The translations under genes and the position numbers were made by a program. 64,000 bases of DNA, taken from NCBI GenBank assembly GCA_001600175.1, contig BCJC01000004.1, positions 558,001 to 622,000 of the forward strand. Reading direction: 5' to 3'. This document shows, in pieces, positions 23,195 to 33,413 of the stretch (the stretch's first letter is position 1; every line of letters begins with the position of its first letter). Origin of the DNA: Erythrobasidium yunnanense (lineage: Eukaryota > Basidiomycota > Cystobasidiomycetes > Erythrobasidiales > Erythrobasidiaceae). The notes under the pieces were generated by a model. That model saw nothing but the letters and a program-made list of their open reading frames with translations, was not told the origin of the DNA and made no database searches.

Positions 23195-23474
23195 TATGAC
23201 GCTTGGGTGTCAGCTTCGCGGCGTCATCGTCATCGTCGCAGGAGTAGGAGCAAAGGAGAGAGAGAGGCGCATTATGAGCAACACTTGTAGCTTTGGGAAC
23301 TGCGAGTATGTATTGCAACGTCATGAAGGTCTTGAGTTGGTCACCGGATAAACCTGGGTTAGCCGGCTCGATGCAAGACAAGTCTTTCTGTAGAGCAGAA
23401 GCATTGGATTGCATGCCGTTTGCATAGCAAGTAGCAGATCTATATCTCTCTATTGAGCTAACCTTCCCGTGTAT

Positions 23475-24459
23475 CTAGATCCTATTCATCTTCAGCTTCG
23501 GCATAGTTGACAGCTTTTCTCGCATTCCTCTTGTTGGGGGTCTTCCCTTCGATCCTGGCACGTCGAGGTCATATGCAAGCTTCAACGGTCCGGGAACGCC
23601 ATCTTTGAGAAAATAGTATATTCAGCTTTTGGCGGCAAGCAGTGAAGTGCAAGTCACCTTCTTGCCAGAATGCCGGAAGCCCAGCCGGAATGGCAGCCCA
23701 AAAGGCCTTCGGGAGATCTTCGTTGGCCCATATAGCCTTGAGATCCTGCCTTGTGACGAGCGCACTGCTTCTACATCTTTCGCAAATCTTGTTCAAGCCC
23801 GAAGATGTGAGAATGCACTCCACAAAGTGACTGTCTCGCCCACAAGTCTGCACCAGGTATTAGAGACTTTGGAAAGGTAAAGAAGAAAGCAACTTACAAC
23901 ACAGCTGTTCTCAAAAAGCATTCTCGCGTGGTAGAAAGAAGACATTGTCTCCGGACAAATAGGAAGATGAAGCGTCTGCCTTCCACTGTAGTAGTTGTCA
24001 TTGTATAGTTTCGTGTTCTTTCTTGCTACCGTCCAAATCTGCTGGCTTGGCTTCGATGTTAGCCAGTCGTTGAAGCTGTCTGCGTGTCAGTAACCGCCAA
24101 ACTGGCTGAAACCTGGGAAGTCGCACTCTCGACAGCAATACGACAATGTTAGAACGTCGATCAGATCAATTCCTGATAGAATCTGTGTATATATGTGTAA
24201 GCGTGGTTCCTCAGTGTTCTCGTGAACGGACCTCCTGCAAAATCTCGACAGGCAGCTGCAGAAGTTTCGAATCTTGACGTATAGTATTGACTCTTGCGAT
24301 CTGAACTCTCTTTGGTGGTTTCTTTACGACTTCATCTGGCCAGGCCGAGCGCGTCACCGGGAGCGTCCAGCAGCTGAAACTTGGCACTCTACCTTCGACG
24401 GGAGGAACGACTTTCGTCGGAGCAGGCAAAGAGCCCGTCTTGCTTCGTGTAGTGACCAT
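23475..24459 (-). pseudogene. F-box/zinc-finger protein, array unit 4, internally deleted
   Basis: ATG at 24459 begins MVTTRSKTGSLPAPTK; the F-box (LLQLPVEILQE, then ILSGIDLIDVLTLSYCCR) and the Cys segment (ILTSSGLNKICERC) are well kept, and the next exon starts DGVPGPLKLAYDLD as in unit 5. There the sequence jumps straight to the tail module RIEGKTPNKRNARK, ending NYAEAEDE at 23482. About 1.3 kb of middle and finger exons is missing. The junction is out of frame: the upstream frame reads 32 unrelated residues and stops at 23475-23477. A short F-box plus Cys protein could still be made. Classed as pseudogene because the tail is clearly a relic of the full form. Confidence 0.65.
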
Positions 24460-24766
24460 ACTCGTGGCTGAGACTTCACGAGGTCGGTCGGGTCATCGCT
24501 CCTGGCGGTTGGAAGAGAAGAAGGGAGGAGCATGTTGGGCAGTACTTTATGTTGCTTGATGCAGTATTATGCTAGACGTAGGCAGGCAAACTTGAATCAA
24601 AAGGAATCCGGAAGAGCTAAAGAGCGATCAGCCGAAGGAGCTTCGGATGATACTGAAGCATAGCATTGCATTGCGGTCTGAATCTTAAGCCAGTAGAGTT
24701 CACACCCTCTACAAACTCCGTTATTCTTCACTTCGTGCACCCTATGCATAGCAGGCCTGGAACATC

Positions 24767-27224
24767 CTATTCATCCATCTCCGTATATTTGATTACCTTT
24801 CCTGCATTTCTTTTGTTAGAAGTCTTTCCCTCGATACTAATCAGCGTGTGCGGCACTTGTTTGCGGTCTTCGTCCCGCATGTAGCGATACTCATAATAAG
24901 GGTCGACGCGCGTATCTTTGAAATGCGCAAGCTAAACAAACAAGGAAAGAATGTCAGATCAGGTTCGTAGTGGACGCTATCGACAGAAGCCCTGTACTTA
25001 CCATGGCTGAGGTACCCTTGTAACGACCTTGCTTGTCGAAACGCTTGCAGACCTCGCAGACAAAAGTCAGGTTGGCAGTAGCGGTACAGAGCTTGTCCAG
25101 AGTGATAGGTTCCGTAACTTCGATATTGTAAGAAGGAAGAAGGTTGAGAATGCGATCTATATCTGCCGAATTCTCCTTGTCGACCCGGATGTTAGAAAGA
25201 GTTCGGATGGGAAGTTTGGCCATTGCGATATCGTGCTCCCCAATGTACAAAACCATCTCAATGTTGTAAGCAGCTTTGAATGCGTTGCTGTTGTAAAACT
25301 CTCCTATTCCTGCATACTTTAGAGGGGCAAGATCGTGCCTCGTCACACACCTATGGTGAACCTTGAACACGTCAAGACCCTGGAACGATTGATGGCAACC
25401 ATTGCATGTGAAGAGAGCCGTTGGATGAGCGAGGCGACGGACCGCGGCATCCGGCTTCAGTCGCTTTCCACTCAACTTCGAGGCCAGCTGTACCAGAAGA
25501 TCCTTAGAATAGGTTTCAAGATCGGCATCGATATGCTGACGTAAGTTGTCGATTCCTTGGCCAGGATCGTTGAAGTATCGCTTGACCGAAGCAGCCGTTG
25601 GAAGGCAGTCGCCTCGCAAGGAAGCAAGGGCTGGAAGCATAGAGAACTCGTAAAGAGTGGGTTGGACAAGATTGTAGGGCTCTTGAGATTGTTGCTTGAA
25701 AGAAGCGGTGTATTCGCGCCAGTATGGCTTCAATGCTTCACGGAAAGCATTGCATTCAGGATTGAAGATCGAAGTGAATCTTTCTCTGGCAAGCGAGATC
25801 TTCTTGGCCTCCTTGAGAATTGCAGATCGCACGTCGGTCCATTTGGTATCCGAAAGAGGGCGGTCGAGTTTCAGCTATTTATTGTACGAAATCAGTCTGA
25901 TTCCTCTTGCCAAAACACTTGCACGTACTAGTATATTGAGAGAATCTAGAGCGGCATCAACATCGCTCTTGACCAGGTCTGTGCTTTCAGCAATGCTACG
26001 TTGTATTATGCTGTTTGCCAGGGTGATTAGCCGAGACTCCGTCAAACAGTGATGGCGCTCACTTTTTGCGGTTTGCTGCATCGATTGAAGGTCGGAGCTC
26101 TCGCCAATATTCGCGTATCTCCTCGGCCCTGACTTGAAGAGCATCTTTGCGGATAGCAGGCCAAGTGGAGAAAGCCGATAGAAAGTCTCGAAGGTCACTT
26201 TGCTGTTTTCGTGCCGTATCGATAAAGATGGCCAACGCAGCTGGATTGAAACCGTGCCGAGCTTCAAATTTCTGGTAGTCTGACAGGAACGCTTCACTTG
26301 CGTCTAAATCATAGGCAAGCTGGTTCGCCGTAGGGAGGCCATCTAAGGGCAGAGTTAGCCAAGATATATCTTGCTCTGCATCGAAGCTTACCTCCGGGCT
26401 TTCCCCAGCGTCTAATGCCCTTGGCGGTACCGACGGGGATTGCGTTCCAAAATTCTTTGGGCAGATCTTCGCTGGCCCACATGTACTTCAAGTGGTTCCT
26501 GGAGACCAGAGTACTCTTCTTGCATCTTTCACACATTTTGTCCAGACCTGAGCAGGTGAACACGCATCGCACCGATACGTCTCTGCCACAGGACTGAGAT
26601 ACTATCAGTATCAGTCGGCTTGTGCGTACTTAAGATACGCACCACGCATCCCTCTGAGAATAGTAATCTTGTGTACGAGAAGTGAGGCATTCTCTCTGGG
26701 CGGCGCGGCAGTTTCACAGGCCTTTTGACCCCCCCTCCATAATAACGGCGGTACCTATAGTACCGATGCATATTTCCATGACCCATCAGAGTCGTAGCTT
26801 CCGTAGCTGACTCCCATATAGGTTGACTTCGCTCGGATGTAAGCCAGTCGTTGAGACTGCAAAGCACTTTTAGGAGCATGTCAAAGTCGGAAGGGGTGGG
26901 TCGTACTCTCGACAGCATAACGACCAATTCAGTAAGTCAATCAGATCAGCTTGCGATAGTATCTGCGAGCAGTGTGAGCGACGGAGGGCAGAAGAAATGT
27001 CGCGCACGGACCTCTTGCAGAATTTCCACAGGCAGCTGTAGGAGCTTTGAATCTTGACGAATGGTTGTTCTTGCTGCTTGTACTCTTCTGCTAGGCTTGC
27101 CCACGATATCTGACAGAATGCGTCAGGTCTGGACGTTGTTTGGGCACGCGAGCTCACCGAGTGAAGGAGGTTCCACTTTCGCAGCAACAGGCAAGGAGCC
27201 CGTCTTACTACGTGTCGTTACCAT
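24767..27224 (-). CDS. F-box/zinc-finger protein, array unit 5
   Basis: ATG at 27224 begins MVTTRSKTGSLPVAAKVEPP. After an intron (GTGAGC..GTCAG) come RRVQAARTTIRQDSKLLQL and the F-box LPVEILQE / ILSQADLIDLLNWSLCCR. Further exons give LNDWLTSERSQPIWESA, the Cys exon VRCVFTCSGLDKMCERC, and NQLAYDLDASEAFLSDYQK. A long exon (25832-24990) holds TLYEFSMLPALASL, the finger CNGCHQSF..HRC and LTFVCEVC. The last exon, after GTAAGT..TTTAG, reads LAHFKDTRVDPYYEYRY and ISIEGKTSNKRNAGK and stops at 24767. It is the clearest complete member and the best reference for the family. Target and partner unknown; Skp1 binding is inferred. Confidence 0.75.
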
Positions 27225-28380
27225 CTTGCGACTTCACTGCATCCTCTGTTTTCGGTTGGAGCAAAGGCAAGAAGCAAACAGGATGGGCACGGAGAGGGCA
27301 AAATTGACGCGCCTGCTATTCTCGCCACCAGGAGGGGACAAGAGGGAAAGAGACAAGGTCCGTGAGTGTCTAGAAGATGCCTTGTCTGTCTTGCATATGC
27401 AGGTCTTCCTCTTCTGATGACACGCTGTGCCGGGTTGTGAAGGCCCTAAAAGGGATTATGTTCAGACAAAGATCCTGCTTCTCCAGCTGTCTCAGCTCGT
27501 CAAGCTACACCATAAGGTGTATGCACAACTAGCTTACTTCCGCCTCTCGCCATTGCTGACCGCGCTCTAGGATCCTGGGTTCATTCTGCAGAACCGGCAG
27601 TGTCAACCGTGGTCTAAAGGGCTGAACGAGCGTACCTGACAGAAAAGGACGTATACCGACCTCATTCGAGGCGTGGACTGCACTCAAGTGGATTGAGCGA
27701 GTGGAAAGCTGTAACCCTGTATACATGTTCGCTTGAGCGCCTCCGTCTCTGTTGGGAGTCGCATTATATCAGCTTATTCGTTCGAGTTCTGATACTCTCG
27801 TACTCTCAACTTACAAAATACGGCACACTTATAGGGAGGCCAGGGTTATCGGACAGACTTTCTCCACTTAGGTTTGGGACGCTCAGGAAATGGCAATTTC
27901 CGCTCTACAATGCTTCGGATTCGCGCAGAGTGTCAAATTGGGAAGGTAAGTTATCTGAAATATCTGCCGCTGATCTCGTTGCAGAGTCAAGGTTGAGGAG
28001 GTGGGGAAGGATGAGGAAAGGGGCGATAGAGCAGGTCATCAGTGAGAAGAGGGGCACGCTTAGCAACTTCCTAGGGAAAACTCTCCAGTGTACACGAAGG
28101 AGAAGGCAGACCATGGTGGGGGAGTCGAGACAATCTTCGAGCAAGAGGTTGGGGAGAAGCACACCCTAGCGGGCGCCTAACGAGAGTAGACAGCTCATAC
28201 CAGCTGCTAGGAGCTTGAACGTGCTTTATTCAGTGACGATGCGAAAGCATCTCGAGGCTTTGCGAGCGTCAGTCAAGCTCGCTTCTTCCGCTCAACATCC
28301 ACTTGGGCGCTAGCGAGTTCGCGAGACCACCTTCTTTCCGAACAGCCCTTCTTGGTTGAGCACATCTTCAAGTTCAGTTC
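27225..28380. other. Large gap, no confident gene
   Basis: About 1.15 kb between the unit 5 start and the Vps62-like gene. The first 150 bases are presumably the unit 5 promoter. A canonical-looking 39-base intron (27946-27984) suggests some transcription. No RNA gene, repeat or family match was recognised. Confidence 0.35.
27890..28045 (+). CDS. Possible tiny spliced ORF (38 residues)
   Basis: ATG 27890-27945 joined to 27985-28045 across a 39-base intron with GTAAGT and GTTGCAG ends reads MAISALQCFGFAQSVKLG, then RVKVEEVGKDEERGDR, and stops. The splice signals are good, but the product is short and matches nothing I know. It may be part of a longer gene with unseen exons or part of a non-coding transcript. 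Weak call. Confidence 0.2.
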
Positions 28381-29714
28381 ATGCTGGCGACATCCATCCT
28401 TCTTCACATCGTCTTCTTCGCATCCTTGGCGCTGTCTTCGCCAATCCATGTTCCTCGTCAAGAAGCGGTCGCAACGGCGCAGCTCCCTCGATATGTCGTA
28501 GATTATGCGCCATACATGTACTTTGCAGAGAATGAGCAGTGGTGAGTCGGTAGTAAAGAAGGCCAAGAGAGAGTCGACTGATCTTTCATGCAGGTGGCCG
28601 ACCGATGTTGCAGCTTTCTTTCCTAACGTCCTACCTTTTGTAAACTTCCAAGACACAGGAGCACCTAACGTGTCCTTCTCAACACTATCCTCCTTCACCG
28701 AAGACACTTATTTGACCTCGATCGACAATATCGACCAAGACCCGTCCTGGCTTTACTCTGCGCAAGGGAGGCCAAACGAGACTTCTGGATACTCAGCTTC
28801 TCCAGCTACTGTGATCACTGTACAGAAGAATGCCGAGACGCTCGATGCGTTCTACTTCTACTTCTATGCCTTCAACGAAGGAAAAGAGTGAGGTGCGACT
28901 CTGGTCTCTTCGAGGCTTCTCTGATTGTATTATACAGAATTCTGGATCTACTACCGATAGGTGACCACGTCGGCGACTGGGAGCACGTCATGGTCCGCTT
29001 CTACAATGGCGAGCCTCAGTACCTGTTCATGTCGACTCACTCCAACGGGATGGCCTTCAACTATACGAAATTATATACGTCTCAAGGCGATCGTGCGACA
29101 GTCTGGATAGCCGAGGGCGAGCGACGTTGTCACTTTATGTTTCCAAGGCTTGTGAGCTGAGTTTGCTTTTTGCAGGCGATCATGCGCAATACCCTCGTGT
29201 AAGCAGTTTTCATCGCTCTCTATTGACGTTCTCTGACCATCGATCGCAGCCTGGTCTCCACATATACAGCGATGTGCTAGCTGATCGCACTGACGGCGGA
29301 CTAGGCTGGGATCCGATGCTTAACTACCGATCATACAGCCTGAACATGACAGACACGACATTCTCCTCCACGGGAAGCTACGATGCCGAATCTGGTGATT
29401 CAGCAGTCACTGTCTTAAGCGCATCGGAGCAAGCTTCTGCAGATACTGGAGACTGGTTGCTTTTCAAAGGTAATTGGGGAGATAAGGAGTATCCGAAACG
29501 GGACCCGAAGCAGTTCTGTCTGTTCGGGCACTGCAAGTATACAAATGGACCGTCAGGTAAGTCTTTGCCCCAGAGCTGCTATTCAGCCTCTCGCTAAAAC
29601 ATGGCTACTTCCGCAGGGCCGTTCATGAAGAACCTTGGGCGGTATACTATTTGTTTCGACGAATCAGACTGTCGTATACGAGAGTCTCCGAACGACTCTG
29701 ATCAAGACGATTGA
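28381..29714 (+). CDS. Vps62-like secreted/vacuolar protein
   Basis: Six exons: 28381-28541, 28594-28887, 28938-29116, 29176-29198, 29250-29556, 29617-29714; 353 residues in frame. A signal peptide is clear (MLATSILLHIVFFASLALSS). Family marks: YAPYMYFAENEQWWPTDVAAF, GDHVGDWEHVMVRF, FMSTHSNG, VWIAEGDHAQYPR, HIYSDVLADRTDGG and LFKGNWGDKEYP. This is the Vps62 type (DUF946), named from a yeast gene linked to vacuolar protein sorting; the biochemical role is not known. Intron 3 appears to use a GC..AG donor (29117 GCGAGC), because only that join restores the conserved AEGDHAQY block and the frame. Otherwise ordinary. Confidence 0.85.
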
Positions 29715-30448
29715 TCAACGTCGCTCCTTCAAACCTGGACATAGTTCAGTCATCTTAAGTTAGCATTTCTTCCATTGTTCTCGTTTCTTCGAGGGCCTGT
29801 AGCATGGACATTCATTTTTCTTTGGAGCTTTGTATCTAGCATTCAGCGGTTCTACGGACATTTCAGCCACGCAGTAAGCAGTTATATACGCATACACATT
29901 TACCTTCGTAAGACAGTCACCTACCTGGCAGTGAAGTATGTACTTTGCAAGATCTCAGTTGCACATGGGCAGGAACGCCTAATCCTGCTCTTGCTTCCCG
30001 GAATGGGTACAGCCAGGTTTTGCGGTAGACTAGCGTCGCTGAGGACCATACATCTCCGGCAGTGGCTAGCCGTAAATACTCAGCTTAGCTCTCAATGCTC
30101 ACGCTCTGATGTCTAACCATATTGACTTGATATTTTCGGCTGGAGAAAGGGCGCTATAGCATAAGCATACTAGAGACAACAACCATGTAATAGCGAAACG
30201 TACGAAAAACTATCATAACTGATTGAAAGCGAAAATTGCGCGAATTGGATCGGGGAGGGAGAATGGGTGGAGATTTAGGGAGGAGAAATACGATAGGCAT
30301 GATACAGAGTGTGGGAGACCGAGGAAAAAGGGAAGAGAAATGGCTGAACAGTACTGGTGATGACGAAGAGAAACATATAACTGGAAGAGAAGGAAATCGG
30401 GGATCGTAGAGTGACACCTTCGAGAGAGCTTTGTTGTGGCGCGCGCTT
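29715..30448. other. Convergent intergenic region
   Basis: About 730 bases between the stops of the Vps62-like gene and RAD51. AT-rich in places (29760-29900) and purine-rich near 30240-30420. No gene recognised; likely 3' untranslated DNA of both neighbours. Confidence 0.35.
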
Positions 30449-31870
30449 CTAGTCCTCCATCTCGGGATCGTCAATTCCGTTTGCATTGATTGCAAAAGTG
30501 CCTTGAGCTTCGGGCAGACATGGCGAGTCTGCGATTTTGGCGATACGAGTGTTCTGTCTTCCTTTCTTCAGCGATAGTCTAATGTAGCCGAGTAAGAAGG
30601 AGAAGAAACATCAGTAATTGCTGGGTTTCTCTGATCAGACGGAACGGGCTGCTTACCTAGTGGTCGAAGCGTGGGCCATGATGTTGCCTCCGATAGGCTT
30701 CTTGTTGTCTCCCGCACCAGCCATAGGTCCGTTGTCTACCGAAGCTACCACTTGATTGGTAACAAGTACAGCAATACCGAACTGACAACATTGCGGAGTC
30801 AGCTTCTCATTACGGAGCAGGATGATATTGGGAGAAGAAGAGGGAAAGATACACACCTCATCTGCTAAACGCATAAGCGTACGGAGGAACTTGGCGAGAT
30901 GGACTTGTCGAGCTGAAAGCTCTCCTCTTCCAGAAAAGTCTGTTCGATAAAGCGCTGTACACGAGTCGACGATGAGTAGAGAAAATCTGCATGTCTTCAT
31001 CAGCAGAATACCATCCTCCGAAAAGAAGAAAAGCGTACCTCGATTCAGCCATCATGGCAGACGCTTGGACTAGAAGCTGAAGTTGATGATCGGCGTTATA
31101 GGCTCTTGCATAGGCTACATTGTCGAGCACTTCTTCTCCATTAAGACCGTATCTTTCGGCGATTGCTAGTAGACGGACTGGTCTGAAAGTTCCCTCTGTG
31201 TCGATGTATAGGCATTTTCCTTCACCGCCTCCCATATCGACCGGAAGCTGATACATAACACACAAGAGCTTTACTCCAGAGAGAAGCTGTTTCAGAGTTG
31301 TTTACGCACCTGACACGTGACGGCTAGCTGATGACAGATCTGAGATTTCCCCGTCCTGAATTCGCCAAACAGTTCTGTGATGCTTCCCGTCTCGATTCCA
31401 CCTCCTAGAACAGTATCCAGGTTCTTAGATCCAGTAGTAATAGTAATCATATCGCTTCGTCTTGCGTGAAACTCGGTAGCTGTCGTAAAACCCATTGGAA
31501 CGAGCTTTGCAGCTGCTGAGAGGATCTTGTCTGCTTTTCCTTCGCTGATTCCTTTTACTGTAATAAGCTGTTTGCGTGGTGTGAATGCAATGGCCTGTAT
31601 CGTTTCAAGCTAGATTCAGCGCCAGATCTAACGCCAGAAAACGGGGGTTCACCCGCACCTCGATAGTATGGAAACCAGCTTCGGCCAGCTTTGCACAGTC
31701 GTTCGCCGACAGTCCGTATTCCTATTGAAACGTAGTTAGCGTGAAACAGCGTCAGAAACGCCGTTCTTTCGCGCCTTTCGGGCCTTTGTTTACCACGCCC
31801 AACTTACCGTCAATTTCGAGATTCCGAGGGCTGTTCGGTAGCCTTGAGTCTCTTCTTGTTCTTGTGACAT
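30449..31870 (-). CDS. RAD51: DNA repair recombinase Rad51
   Basis: Seven exons on the minus strand (31870-31808, 31721-31659, 31594-31310, 31247-31039, 30986-30857, 30781-30657, 30578-30449) give 334 residues, normal for Rad51. Start is [16 protein letters not shown]. The N-terminal helix-hairpin-helix region ([21 protein letters not shown]) is followed by [13 protein letters not shown], Walker A GEFRTGKS, Walker B LLIVDS, and loop regions LARQ-type ([14 protein letters not shown]) and [14 protein letters not shown]. It forms ATP-dependent filaments on single-stranded DNA in the nucleus for homologous recombination. Walker A reads GEFRTGKS as in eukaryotic Rad51 rather than Dmc1. Nothing is missing. 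Confidence 0.97.
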
Positions 31871-32330
31871 CTTGTTTACCTCGTTGTTGCTCGTGGAATC
31901 GTTCAAGAGAAAAGAGGTGTTGGATGGAGAGAATGAAAGAGTATGCGCGTCTCGAAGTGGCGACTATTCTTCGGCGAGTCTGAGGTAAGCAAGGTGAATG
32001 TAGAGTGTCCAAGCGTGTGTATTGCTTGAGAGTATAGTATCATCTATAATCTGTCTATAACATCGCGTTTCCCCTAGAAAACATGAAGAAACAACGCCAA
32101 AAAAGCATTACCCGCGACAAACTATGCAATACTACGTGTGGAAAAGATGAAGAAGTAGGTCAATAAGCTACAGTTGAAGTGAATGATGTGCACGGAAAGA
32201 AGAAAGATAGAGCAGTGGAAGGACCAGCAGAGATTGGTCGAAATGGTAAATAGGTTCGCCGACGTATCAGACCTGCACATTGAGAATCAGCATGTAGTCG
32301 ATAGCTGGAAGATGCCACGGCGATTCACTG
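31871..32330. other. Intergenic upstream of RAD51
   Basis: 460 bases holding the RAD51 promoter and the 3' flank of the small gene at 32331. No canonical MCB element (ACGCGT) or TATA box was seen close to the RAD51 start. No gene recognised. Confidence 0.35.
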
Positions 32331-32874
32331 TTACGCCTTTTCAAGGACTGTCTCCTGTGCCTGCGCACTTTCTGTATAGATAGGTAAAGGCCCGCGTTGT
32401 TGTTCCAAGCGATGCCTTGTTTCGCGTCTTCTACGTCTCTCGTCCTGAACACAATTCCACATCAGCTTGAGTTGTTTGTTTACTGTGACCGCACAAACAC
32501 ACCTTTTCGACAGCACGGTCAAACGCCCTGATTGACGATCCATCCACGAGACCGCAATCGTAAAGGTTCTTCATCAACTGTTTGTGCTTCTCGATGATTG
32601 CTTTCCTCGCTGCTTCCTTCTCTTCGGTGCTCATTTTACGGCCTTCAGCAGTAGTAGCAGCTTGTGCACTTGCTGGGATCACCGTCTTGCAATTGTCCAA
32701 AACAGCGGCCAAGGTCGACTTCAGGATGTCCATGGTTTCGAGAAAGCGATTGATGGAAGGAGGATAAGAGCGAAGAGAGCGAAGATCCTGAATCTTCTTC
32801 GCAAAGTTATCACACAACTTCACACTCTGCTGCGTCCGTGCGACGGTCGACCAAGTTTTCCGTCCCTCTTTGGC
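32331..32874 (-). CDS. Small hypothetical protein, helical with basic C-terminus (5' end uncertain)
   Basis: I do not recognise it. The frame is open from 32874 downward with a 58-base intron (32502-32445, GTGTGT..TTCAG). Readable parts are TWSTVARTQQSVKLCDNFAKK, INRFLETMDILKSTLAAVLD, ARKAIIEKHKQLMKNLYD, and after the intron DERRRRRETRHRLEQQRGP with stop TAA at 32331-32333. It is mostly predicted helix. There is no ATG in this open stretch, so a further 5' exon must exist. One in-phase option joins the small membrane-type ORF at 33190-33017 by a weak GTGCTT donor, giving a membrane-anchored protein; that is speculative. Confidence 0.5.
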
Positions 32875-33016
32875 TCAGAGCGCCTGCCTGAAACGGGTAA
32901 AAGCTCGCGTGTTCGCAATAAGAAGCAGCTCAAGATGGCTTAGTGGAATATAACGCAAAGTAGCTCTCAAGATGTAGGAATGGTCGAAGATTGCTCCAAG
33001 CTTTCAAGCCTCGAAA

Positions 33017-33190
33017 TCACCTCGTCAAAGCACCTCTGCTCTTATCCAACAGCCAGGCCTTTTGTTGCGGACAATGGTGAAGCATTGGGTAGATTGATGA
33101 ACGGACAGCGATACGGACATACACATACAATACGCAGCAAACAGCAACTGCCAAAGCAAAGAATGCGACGAGACCAAAGTCAGGTCTCAT
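33017..33190 (-). CDS. Possible small single-pass membrane protein or 5' exon
   Basis: An ATG-started frame of 57 residues: MRPDFGLVAFFALAVAVCC followed by VLYVYVRIAVRSSIYP, then a polar end. The first about 25 residues form a plausible membrane segment or signal anchor. It lies between the small hypothetical gene (32331) and the importin gene, in the same direction as the former, and may be that gene's first exon. Short length makes chance a real possibility. Confidence 0.25.
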   Translation of the reverse strand: MRPDFGLVAFFALAVAVCCVLYVYVRIAVRSSIYPMLHHCPQQKAWLLDKSRGALTR

Positions 33191-33413
33191 GCAGTTTGAA
33201 CGAGCTCAATGCGACGAGCTGGACAATTAGAAGCTCTTGTACCATCGTAGTGTACGAACAGGATGCTCTGTAGTTTTCCAGCGCAGTTCTTCGTTGTCGT
33301 TGCCGATAGTTTGGCCATGCCCAGAATTCCAGTGTTTGTGCTTGCAACGATGACTTCGCAACGTAAAGCGATGAAGCTTCTCTTGACCGGGACATCGTAG
33401 AAGTAGCATTACC

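Larger units (their letters stand above)
16706..27224 (-). repeat. Tandem array of five F-box/zinc-finger paralogues
   Basis: Five minus-strand units begin with near-identical N-termini (MVTTRSKTGSLPA or MPITRSKTGSLPA), at ATGs 27224, 24459, 23194, 20474 and 19102. They share exon order: N-terminal tag, F-box core split by an intron after LPxEILQE, a Cys-rich segment with V-R-C and C-x-x-C, a helical middle, a C-x2-C-x13-H-x-C finger, LTFVC-x-x-C, and a basic tail after SIEGK/RIEGK. The outer and central units look whole; the units starting at 20474 and 24459 are shortened. Gaps between units are 275-310 bases. Unequal crossing-over is the likely cause of growth and loss. Confidence 0.85.
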
